Assembly (NCBI GenBank): GCA_040509055.1
Contig: JBEVLT010000410.1
Location: 1 to 10,439, forward strand
DNA: 10,439 nt
Direction of reading: 5' to 3'
Origin: JAJKIP01 sp040509055
GTDB lineage: Bacteria > Bacteroidota > Bacteroidia > Chitinophagales > Chitinophagaceae
How positions within the stretch are numbered: the first letter of the stretch is position 1; each line of letters opens with the position of its first letter. Shown here piece after piece: positions 1 through 6,443 of this stretch. The position numbers and the translations under genes are program-made. The notes below the pieces were generated by a model. It was not told the origin of the DNA and made no database searches. It was given only the letters and a program-made list of their open reading frames with translations.

Positions 1-96
1 CGGTAGATATATAGCGACGTAGCAAATTCATGGGTTTAAGGGTCCTTGCTCAGAAAGATGCAATTTTTTTTTAACATCTGCAAGCCTAATATTTCC

Positions 97-126
97 TTGT
101 CTGATTTTTTAAGTTTCCTATCTTTC
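97..126 (+). promoter_or_regulatory. Putative Bacteroidota-type promoter for the 219-residue protein gene
   Basis: TTG at 97-99 is followed, after 19 bases, by TATCTTTC at 119-126. This differs from the Bacteroidota consensus (TTTG, about 19-20 bases, TAnnTTTG) only at the last base of the -7 element and the first of the -33 element. A start site a few bases downstream would leave a leader of about 17 bases before the ATG at 147. The leader is A/C-rich and has no Shine-Dalgarno motif, as is usual in this phylum. The rest of 1-146 is AT-rich, and I see nothing else in it. Confidence 0.45.
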
Positions 127-146
127 GATCCTAATAACATTCAACC

Positions 147-806
147 ATGGGAGTCTCTCTCGGCGGCGTCGCCTTCAAATTAGATACCGCGACTATCGAC
201 AGCAACAAAGTCGTTCACGACCTGTTTGGCCCGGATTTTCAGCCCACAGAGGGTTCAGGCGATACCCGGCGGCCTGAGTATGTATTTGTCGGCAAAACCA
301 GCGACCTGCTGGTGATACTCAGCACGGATTTCACAACAAAGTTTTTCCAATCCACGGGCAGCGGGGCCATCCAGTCCTACCTGGACTATTTTGGCCGCCC
401 TTCCTTTGTCTTTGCCTTCGAGGAGTACGACAGCGGCGGCACCTATAGTTATTCGCTGATCTATGATGGAGTGGTAAAACGACAATACAGCCTGGTGTCG
501 GGAGAAGAAACCACGGATTTCGGCAACCCGGAGCCAACCGAGCTGAAATGGCTGAACCTGCCTGCTGAAACGGTGCAGGTGGATGAAGAAACCACAGAAC
601 TGGTGTACACCGACCCCGCCACCGGTTACCAGTATACCAAAGACCAGCTACCCCAGGTGATCCTGCCGCAACTGATGCAGGAAAAGCTCGGGTTTATCTC
701 CTGGGATCTGCATGAGAAATTGACAGAAAAAACCCTCTACAAACAGGCAAGCCCACCGCCTGCGTCAGCAGCCACCGGGAAGAAGCCATGGTGGAAGGTA
801 TGGTAG
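147..806 (+). CDS. Hypothetical protein with Trp-rich basic C-terminal tail
   Basis: I do not recognise this 219-residue protein as a member of a named family. It has no signal peptide or membrane segment, so it is probably cytoplasmic. Residues about 45-120 look mostly beta-stranded and alternate hydrophobic and polar residues, including SYSLIYDGVVKRQYS, in which a strand turns at Asp-Gly and continues. Residues 140-185 are acidic and Thr/Gln-rich. After a Pro/Ala linker (about 202-209) the protein ends in KKPWWKVW, a short basic aromatic tail of a kind seen at the ends of various Bacteroidota proteins. The ATG at 147 is supported by a promoter-like sequence just upstream. The gene converges on the hydrolase gene with only 21 bases between stops, so it is not in its operon. 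A stand-alone housekeeping or immunity-like protein is possible, but nothing here decides it. Confidence 0.8.
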   Translation: MGVSLGGVAFKLDTATIDSNKVVHDLFGPDFQPTEGSGDTRRPEYVFVGKTSDLLVILSTDFTTKFFQSTGSGAIQSYLDYFGRPSFVFAFEEYDSGGTYSYSLIYDGVVKRQYSLVSGEETTDFGNPEPTELKWLNLPAETVQVDEETTELVYTDPATGYQYTKDQLPQVILPQLMQEKLGFISWDLHEKLTEKTLYKQASPPPASAATGKKPWWKVW

Positions 807-827
807 CGGCGAAAGCAAGAGAAAGTG

Positions 828-1391
828 TTATGCTTCATTCTCGCTGACCTGCCCGGAACTGCTCATCACGTATTGCCTGGCACTGGCCGGTGCACCTGTA
901 GCATAAAAGCGGCGCACGGCTATCAGCCGGTCAAAACCGATCTCGGTAAAGCACACCGAATTGGACTGGTTGCCGCCGAGCACATGTATCGTGCTGATCT
1001 TCCCCGCTGCATTTTTGCTTACGGCAATACAAAGGCCTACATGGTTACCATCCGGTCGCCTGAACACGCAGATGTCACCAAGCTGCAGATCGTCCCGTTT
1101 GACTTCGTTGCCCCAGGTTTGAAAAGAAGCGGCCCTGACTATTTCATACGACTTGTAAGGCATCGGTTTGCCTGCCAGCACACATACATAGCACATGAAC
1201 AGGCCGCACCAGGCCGTCTCGTCATTGGGATAGATGTTTTTTATGCCCAGCTTGTTGGCCATTTCCATGATCACCGGATTGTTTTGCTGTGTAGTGGGGT
1301 ATTCTTTTACACCCAGGTACTGCAGTGCGGTGGTCACCAGCACAGGAAGTTGTCCTTTTGTTGTTATCCACTGGTATTTTGCGGGAATCAT
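828..1391 (-). CDS. TIGR02594-type NlpC/CHAP-like cysteine hydrolase
   Basis: This 187-residue protein closely resembles the TIGR02594 family, a branch of the papain-like NlpC/P60-CHAP peptidases that cleave peptide or amide bonds in peptidoglycan. The family landmarks are in order: ALQYLGVKEYP at 22-32, NNPVIMEMA at 37-45, the Cys in ETAWCGLFMCYV (C62), GDICVFRR at 105-112, the His in GNHVGL (H117), and VLGGNQSNSV at 137-146. C62 and H117 are the likely nucleophile and base, and N141 or Q142 the likely polar third residue. Length is normal for the family. There is no signal peptide or membrane segment, so reaching peptidoglycan would need a dedicated route, lysis, or a non-wall substrate. 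It starts 30 bases after the stop of the pYEATS membrane protein gene on the same strand, so the two are probably co-transcribed. The family call is firm; its role is not known. Confidence 0.85.
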   Translation of the reverse strand: MIPAKYQWITTKGQLPVLVTTALQYLGVKEYPTTQQNNPVIMEMANKLGIKNIYPNDETAWCGLFMCYVCVLAGKPMPYKSYEIVRAASFQTWGNEVKRDDLQLGDICVFRRPDGNHVGLCIAVSKNAAGKISTIHVLGGNQSNSVCFTEIGFDRLIAVRRFYATGAPASARQYVMSSSGQVSENEA

Positions 1392-1421
1392 ATGGATGAG
1401 TTAATAAATTCTGACTTTCAA

Positions 1422-2594
1422 TTATTTTGTATCGGCTGCCTTTTTCCAGTAAAAGCCCTGCGGATAACCAGCCTGTTCATTCAGGTCAAGCTCCAGCTCG
1501 GTACCGTCCACAAACAGGGCGCCTACGGTAAACGCTTCATAGGCGGTAAGCTTGACGCAGGCGACGCCGTTTTCATCAGGCGTTACGTACAGCGTATCGT
1601 TGACAAACCGGAACGAATCGTGCACAAAGACGGCCACAGGATCCTGGAGCACAGAGCCAAAGGCCGATATTTTGACCTTGATGTCGTAGAAACCGGCAAT
1701 GGAGCTTTGCGCAACGGTGGCATCAATCTTCTTTCCATTATTTTCCTTTTTGCCGCCCCAGCGATTTTTCTGCAGGTCGTCGGGTACCGTCACTGGTTTG
1801 ACAGGCAGGGTTTCCTGTACTTTTTGTTTCAGCAGGTCCAGTTTTCCGCGGATATCTTCGGAACTTTTTTCACCAAGCAGGGTCAGGCTGGCCGTATCGC
1901 TGGCCAGCTCATTTTTCTCGATGTTCTCTTTCGATTTTTCAGAAGAAACCTGTTCCTTCAGCGTTTCCGCTTCCTTTTTTACCTCCTGCAGGGTGCGCAG
2001 GTCTTCATCGGTCTTATGCAGGAGTTTGACGAAGTACAGCCGTGTCCAGATATAAGCGGCCAGAAATCCTACAATGGTAAAATACAGGATGCAGCCGATA
2101 GCAACGTTACGTCCTACCTGGGCCGACTGGTCGCCGGAGCTAAAACTGGCACTTAGCTCGGTACCTGCTTTTTTGATAAATGACGGAATATTGGTCAACT
2201 GGGTGAGGCCGACCCCCACGATGATCTTGGTAAGCCAGTCGCTGATCTGCACCAGGTTGTCGTTGTGCAGGATCACGGTCTGGTTGCTCTGGATACTGTC
2301 AGGCAGGAGCGAGGTATTTTGTAAAAGTTTAGGTATGGCAAACAAAAACCCCATGAGTGCGCCGGCGCTGAAACAGGCGCCGGAGATCAGCAGGGCGGTG
2401 CCGATGGATTTCAGTACGTCCAGCGACCGGACCCTGGTCTCGATATTGACCAGCACAGAACCGATACTTACGATGATGATCGCGATAAATCCAAGGTAAA
2501 TCAGGTATTTCAGGATGCGCCATACGCTTGGGTCTTTGTGATCCAGGAGGCTCGATGGATTAGTGCCATTATTGGCGGTCGACAGGTTGCTCAT
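1422..2594 (-). CDS. Multi-pass membrane protein with coiled coil and C-terminal pYEATS-like domain
   Basis: This 390-residue protein has three parts. The N-terminal region has hydrophobic segments at about 26-50, 62-88 and 163-189, plus a Gly-rich amphipathic stretch with ISDWLTKIIVGVGL at 117-130 that may enter the membrane. Residues about 193-262 are Lys/Glu-rich and helical, a likely coiled coil. Residues about 303-384 match the prokaryotic YEATS (pYEATS) pattern of a small beta-sandwich: VAVFVHDSFRF, then GVACVKLTAYEAFTVGALF, then TELELDLNE, then FYWKK. The family is known from predicted bacterial conflict and signalling systems, where it is thought to bind a ligand or modified peptide; I infer the same sensing role here. 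With the coiled coil cytoplasmic, the protein would report from the inner membrane to the adjacent hydrolase gene. The ATG at 2594 lies before the first helix and is the only sensible start. The pYEATS call rests on motif memory, not on a search. Confidence 0.75.
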   Translation of the reverse strand: MSNLSTANNGTNPSSLLDHKDPSVWRILKYLIYLGFIAIIIVSIGSVLVNIETRVRSLDVLKSIGTALLISGACFSAGALMGFLFAIPKLLQNTSLLPDSIQSNQTVILHNDNLVQISDWLTKIIVGVGLTQLTNIPSFIKKAGTELSASFSSGDQSAQVGRNVAIGCILYFTIVGFLAAYIWTRLYFVKLLHKTDEDLRTLQEVKKEAETLKEQVSSEKSKENIEKNELASDTASLTLLGEKSSEDIRGKLDLLKQKVQETLPVKPVTVPDDLQKNRWGGKKENNGKKIDATVAQSSIAGFYDIKVKISAFGSVLQDPVAVFVHDSFRFVNDTLYVTPDENGVACVKLTAYEAFTVGALFVDGTELELDLNEQAGYPQGFYWKKAADTK

Positions 2595-2630
2595 GAGTCA
2601 GGTTTATGGTTAGGTGCGAATTCGTAAAGT

Positions 2631-2655
2631 TTGCACTTCCCGGCCGGGAATGCAA
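2631..2655. promoter_or_regulatory. Long near-perfect palindrome in the divergent spacer (operator candidate)
   Basis: The core TTCCCGGCCGGGAA (2637-2650) is a perfect 14-base palindrome. It is flanked by TTGCA (2631-2635) and TGCAA (2651-2655), which also pair with each other. The only unpaired base is C2636, so 24 of 25 bases are symmetric. It lies 37 bases upstream of the pYEATS gene start and 146 bases upstream of the FUSC gene start. A dimeric regulator's operator is the simplest reading, because the centre has no loop. An RNA hairpin in a leader is the alternative. The rest of the 2595-2800 spacer shows only a weak -7-like TAAGTTTA at 2769-2776, 24 bases before the FUSC start. Confidence 0.4.
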
Positions 2656-2800
2656 GCGTATTTTTACCTGTTATACTCCGTGTTTTAACGGTATGACCGC
2701 TTCCTGCCGGGATGGGTCAATGGTCCAAACACGGATCGGGTACCACCTGAATCGGAGAAATTTTGCGGTAAGTTTACATATCGCCTGGCAGGACAATAGT

Positions 2801-3919
2801 ATGAGAACGATACGGTTCCGCAGAAATATAGTCAGAACACGCCAAACAGTACGGGATGTAGCCGTGCTGCAGGAAGGCCCCTGGCGCTGGGCGCTGGGGG
2901 TGCAGACAGGCATTGCCATTGGTATAGCAATGGGATGGTTCACGATCGCCGGTTATCCCTCATACGGACTGATCGCATCGCTGGGCGGATTTACCGTCAT
3001 GTATGCCGTGTCGCATACGCTGCGGCAGCGGTTGCATGCCCTGCCTATTGTCGGGGCCGGGATGATCCTGGCGTCGGTGCTGGGTGTGCTTTGCGCACAC
3101 AACGACTGGCTGACGGCCGCCTGCCTGGTTGTGGTGACGGTGGTGACCAGCCTGCTGGCATTCGGTACCGGCCTGGGGCCGCCAGGGCCGGTACTCTTTG
3201 TGCTGACGGCTGCCGTGAGCGCACAGCTTGCAGCACCCCTGCGCGTATCCGGGGCTTCCATGAACCCGTTCCTGATCCCGCTGCTGGTGGCTGCCGGTGC
3301 AGTGCTGGCCTACGCCGTGGTGCTGGTATTGACGGCCCTGCCTTTTTGGAAAAGCGACCCGCCTGCACCCGGTGCAGAAGAACCGGTGCTGTCCCGGCGC
3401 ATCCGGCTGGACCGTGAGATGACCATGGTTACCGTACGACTGATCATCGGGGTCATCATTGCCATCCTGGTCAGCAGGCAACTGGGCATTCACCGGTCCT
3501 ATTGGGTTATCGTGGCCACGGCTGCGGTATTGCAGGCCGGGCCTACCCGCCGGCTTACCACCATCCGCGCCATCCAGCGGGTGCTGGGCACATTGCTGGG
3601 CGTAGGGCTGTTCGAACTGATCCATCACTTCCACCCGGCCGGCATTTGGGTGGTGCTGCTGATTGCGCTGCTCCAGTTTGCCACGCAGGTGGTCATCGCA
3701 CGAAATTATGTGCTGGGCCTGTTCTTCATCACGCCGCTGGCGCTGGTCAATTCTACCATCGGACAAATAGATGCGGCGATCACCGTGCGGGAGCGGGTGG
3801 TCGATACCCTGATCGGGGCTGGCATTGCGCTGGTGGTGTTCTGGCTGGAAGAGTGGTGGATGAAGGGAAAGGAAAAGGCGCTGGCCTTGAAAAAAGCAGA
3901 TCAGACTGTGGGAGAATGA
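2801..3919 (+). CDS. FUSC-family multi-pass inner-membrane protein
   Basis: This 372-residue protein belongs to the fusaric-acid-resistance-like (FUSC) superfamily, whose members include efflux components and aromatic-acid exporters; its substrate here cannot be told. Two hydrophobic halves, about 31-181 and 209-350, each contain five to six membrane segments. They are joined by a charged linker at 183-208 (ending LSRRIRLDRE). The second half carries the FUSC signature: HRSYWVIVATAAVLQAG (231-247), then TTIRAIQRVLGTLLGVGLF (253-271), NYVLGLFFITPLAL (302-315) and RVVDTLIGAGIAL (332-344). I chose the ATG at 2801 because the family-like basic N-terminus begins there. The same frame is open back to 2606, but that extension is Cys-rich, resembles nothing and spans the palindrome. 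The gene diverges from the pYEATS gene and ends at a hairpin terminator. No periplasmic adaptor or outer-membrane channel gene is next to it. Confidence 0.85.
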   Translation: MRTIRFRRNIVRTRQTVRDVAVLQEGPWRWALGVQTGIAIGIAMGWFTIAGYPSYGLIASLGGFTVMYAVSHTLRQRLHALPIVGAGMILASVLGVLCAHNDWLTAACLVVVTVVTSLLAFGTGLGPPGPVLFVLTAAVSAQLAAPLRVSGASMNPFLIPLLVAAGAVLAYAVVLVLTALPFWKSDPPAPGAEEPVLSRRIRLDREMTMVTVRLIIGVIIAILVSRQLGIHRSYWVIVATAAVLQAGPTRRLTTIRAIQRVLGTLLGVGLFELIHHFHPAGIWVVLLIALLQFATQVVIARNYVLGLFFITPLALVNSTIGQIDAAITVRERVVDTLIGAGIALVVFWLEEWWMKGKEKALALKKADQTVGE

Positions 3920-3954
3920 GCCAGAACTTTTGCCGGTAGAAAAGTTTTATGATA

Positions 3955-3982
3955 AAGGGCCGGTCCGGACAGACCGGCCCTT
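3955..3982. terminator. GC-rich hairpin terminator between convergent genes
   Basis: AAGGGCCGGTC (3955-3965) and GACCGGCCCTT (3972-3982) form a perfect 11-base-pair stem around the 6-base loop CGGACA. It lies 35 bases after the FUSC stop and 93 bases before the end of the facing fusion hydrolase gene, so it could act in both directions. The T-tracts are weak (GCTTTA on the plus side, TTTAT on the minus side). A smaller AT-rich hairpin, AACTTTT (3925-3931) with AAAAGTT (3940-3946), sits just upstream and is followed by further T bases, and may assist on the plus strand. Confidence 0.65.
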
Positions 3983-4075
3983 GCTTTACCCTATCAGCAC
4001 CGTCAAAGAGCTTTCGCCTGTAAGACAACCGGTAATAGGACCTGTGTTTGCGGCATATGTATCCCGTCCGGGAAA

Positions 4076-6340
4076 TTATTTTTCATTGATTGCATTCAGC
4101 AGCAGGTCTGTCAGGTCAAACCGCGGGAAATCGCCGGCATTGCTTAAAAGGATGATCAGGCTGCGGGTATCGGGCTGCCGGACAAACATGGTATAATACC
4201 CGAAGTCGGTTCCGGGATGGTAAATAACGGAATGATGCCGCGAGGCTTCAAACAGCTTGCGGTCGATCATCCATCCATATCCATACCAGGCATCCCAATC
4301 GTTATAAGCTGCACGCGGTGTAAAGCTTTGTTGCAGCCGGTCCGGTGGCAACAACTGCGGGGTATACAGCGCCTCATCCCATCGCAGCAGGTCATTGACG
4401 GTAGAGGCAATGCCGCCGGCGCCGGCTGTCTGGGCCGGGTTGTAGACGGGTTCAGGCGCATTCAGCCAGTAGCCCCTGGAGTTGATGGGTATATTGCCAA
4501 ACCCTGTATTCTTCATTTGCAGGGGGGTAAAAATGCGTTGCTGCAAGGCCTCTCCATAGGACAGGCCTGTTGTTTTTTCAATAAGGGCGGCAAGGGCCAG
4601 GTAGCCGGTATTGCTGTAGCGGAATTGGTTGCCGGGTACAAACTCCAGGGGTGCGCTGCCAAAGCGGGCCAGGAGCACTGCAACAGGATCGGTGCCGGTA
4701 AATACGGTGGCCAGTGCAGCTGGGTCATTGGTATAGTTGGGTATGCCGGAGGTATGGGTAAGCAGCTGCTCGATCGTTACCTGCCCGTGTACATATCCCG
4801 TTAAATAGCGGCCGATGGAATCGCTGAGCTGAAGCCGGCCTTCTGCTGCCAGCTGCTGCACGAGGAGCGAAGTAAAGGTTTTGGTAAGCGACCCAATGCG
4901 GTATTGCGTGGTATCCGTGGCGGGCAGTCCTTTTTCCCGGTCAGCCAGGCCATAGCCTTTGCGAAGGATCACCTGCCCCTGGTGCCGGATGAGCACGGTG
5001 CCATTGAAAGCGCCCTGGCGGTAATAATAGCTGAGGATGGAGTCGGCCCTGGCTGCCGGATCGCCGGGGAGCTTTTTCAGCTGTGTCTTCAGTTTATTCT
5101 TCAGGCTGAAGTTTTCATTCCGGGCCTGGATGGCTGCCGCAATGGTATCAGAGTTATAATCAGCCAGAATAATATTGTAGTCTTTCCAGAAATCCTTGAC
5201 AAAGGCCGATTCCTGCTGCTCGATGATCTTGTTGCTGCCAAGGGTTTCCCTGGCAGAAAAAGACGGCACGCTAAGGGTGTCGACGCCTGTGACGATATAA
5301 TCCACGCGGATGGAGGCCGGGAAGTCGTAGTACCTGCGGTTGCTCCTGAAGTTGAGGATATTGTCGTTTCGTACGCTGGCCAGCACCCATTGATCACCAT
5401 ATGGCTGGTAGGTGATGTCCAGATCATCTTTGTTCACATCGATATCCATGGCGATCAGCCGGAGCAGGGCCCGCTCGGCCGCCGAACCGTATTTGGCATA
5501 CCGGATACCGCGCGGGCTCCGGGCGTAGCGCAAGGTGATAAAGGCAAGGGAGTTCACGTCAAGATAGAGATCGCCTTTGTACAGCGATTCACGTACGCCT
5601 TCCCGCTGATCGAAGCTGATATGGTAGGCCTGCCTGCCGTTGAGCTCCACGATGCCGCGCAGCCTGAACTGGTGATCCCGCAGACCGCTTTTGTTCAGCA
5701 GGCCGGCATTGCTGATATCGCTGATCAGGTCGTATTCATACAATCCTTTGGGTTTAATGCCCAGGTCGATGCCATGCGAGGCCTGCTCATCCTGTACCGA
5801 GCGCATTTTAAGCAGGCGGAACTCATTGTTTTTTCCTGAGCTATACCCATAGCTGCGAATGTCGAATACCGCTTCGGACAACATGATGTGCTCATCACCT
5901 TTTTGCGTGGCGATGCGGTAAAACCCGTGGCTGATAAAAGGCTTGCTGTAATAATTGCGTGGTATGGCGGCAATGGCTTCGCGAAGAAGATCCAGCGGAT
6001 TCAGCGGCTGCACGATCACTTCCTGCAGGTCCTGTACCCGCTGCTGCAGCTGCACCGTGAGGCCGGAAGCCGGGATGTCTTTTACCGCAACCTGTTTGCC
6101 GAAATAGCCGAGAAAAGAGATAAGCAGGGTATCCTGGTAACGTGCATCGGGTATGTACAGCGAAAAACGACCTGTTCTGTTCGTAATCGTGCCGGTGCCG
6201 GTTCCTGCTATGCGTACAGAGGCGGAAGGCAGGGGCTGACCGGCCATGTCGGTAACCGTACCGGAGAGGGTGCGTGGTGATTGAGCCATGATCGCCACGC
6301 CGGCAGATAAGAGAAGTATAAGCAGGTAGAAACGCCGCAT
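4076..6340 (-). CDS. Secreted carboxypeptidase-regulatory-like / class C beta-lactamase-fold serine hydrolase fusion
   Basis: This 754-residue protein has a signal peptide (about 1-20, ending IMAQ), so it is exported to the periplasm or outer surface. Residues about 24-108 are a carboxypeptidase-regulatory-like beta-sandwich (SGTVTDMAGQPLPSASVRI onward). Residues about 110-400, from EVIVQPLNPLDLLREA, match the second part usually found after this domain in Bacteroidota proteins of unknown function. Residues about 433-740 are a beta-lactamase / class C penicillin-binding-like hydrolase: nucleophile motif SLTK (S484, K487), Tyr motif YSN (575-577), and HPG (708-710) in place of KTG. THTSGIPNY (528-536) is also typical. 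All catalytic residues are present, so it is probably active as a peptidase or esterase; true beta-lactam hydrolysis is less likely. It follows the class A-like hydrolase gene on the same strand after 103 bases. The fusion is the odd point, since the two halves usually occur as separate proteins. Confidence 0.88.
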   Translation of the reverse strand: MRRFYLLILLLSAGVAIMAQSPRTLSGTVTDMAGQPLPSASVRIAGTGTGTITNRTGRFSLYIPDARYQDTLLISFLGYFGKQVAVKDIPASGLTVQLQQRVQDLQEVIVQPLNPLDLLREAIAAIPRNYYSKPFISHGFYRIATQKGDEHIMLSEAVFDIRSYGYSSGKNNEFRLLKMRSVQDEQASHGIDLGIKPKGLYEYDLISDISNAGLLNKSGLRDHQFRLRGIVELNGRQAYHISFDQREGVRESLYKGDLYLDVNSLAFITLRYARSPRGIRYAKYGSAAERALLRLIAMDIDVNKDDLDITYQPYGDQWVLASVRNDNILNFRSNRRYYDFPASIRVDYIVTGVDTLSVPSFSARETLGSNKIIEQQESAFVKDFWKDYNIILADYNSDTIAAAIQARNENFSLKNKLKTQLKKLPGDPAARADSILSYYYRQGAFNGTVLIRHQGQVILRKGYGLADREKGLPATDTTQYRIGSLTKTFTSLLVQQLAAEGRLQLSDSIGRYLTGYVHGQVTIEQLLTHTSGIPNYTNDPAALATVFTGTDPVAVLLARFGSAPLEFVPGNQFRYSNTGYLALAALIEKTTGLSYGEALQQRIFTPLQMKNTGFGNIPINSRGYWLNAPEPVYNPAQTAGAGGIASTVNDLLRWDEALYTPQLLPPDRLQQSFTPRAAYNDWDAWYGYGWMIDRKLFEASRHHSVIYHPGTDFGYYTMFVRQPDTRSLIILLSNAGDFPRFDLTDLLLNAINEK

Positions 6341-6443
6341 TTTTTTGCCGAATATAGAAATGCAGGTGTTAAGGGAATGTCAATTGAGAGGTCTATCCAT
6401 TTTGTATTGATCAGCTGTCGTCATGCTTTTGGAAGAGTGAAGC

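Noticed and set aside
46..72. A terminator at the left edge: TTGC and GCAA followed by nine T bases
   Set aside because: The stem has only four pairs around a 10-base loop. The T-run is suggestive of the end of a gene before the window, but the hairpin is too weak to call.
825..2156. A 443-codon open frame on the plus strand across the hydrolase and pYEATS genes
   Set aside because: It runs antisense through two genes with clear domain motifs, its translation is Cys/His/Phe-rich without recognisable motifs, and it crosses the gap between them. It is a by-product of their codon use.
2606..2800. An N-terminal extension of the FUSC protein from the ATG at 2606
   Set aside because: The added 65 residues are Cys-rich and unlike the family, and would be coded across the palindrome and only 11 bases from the divergent gene. 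The start at 2801 fits better.
2960..3766. A 268-codon minus-strand open frame opposite the FUSC gene
   Set aside because: The translation is Gln/His/Arg-rich low-complexity sequence, typical of the antisense of GC-rich membrane protein code.
4904..5839. A 311-codon plus-strand open frame opposite the fusion hydrolase
   Set aside because: It is antisense to a gene with a signal peptide and full catalytic motifs, and has no family resemblance of its own.
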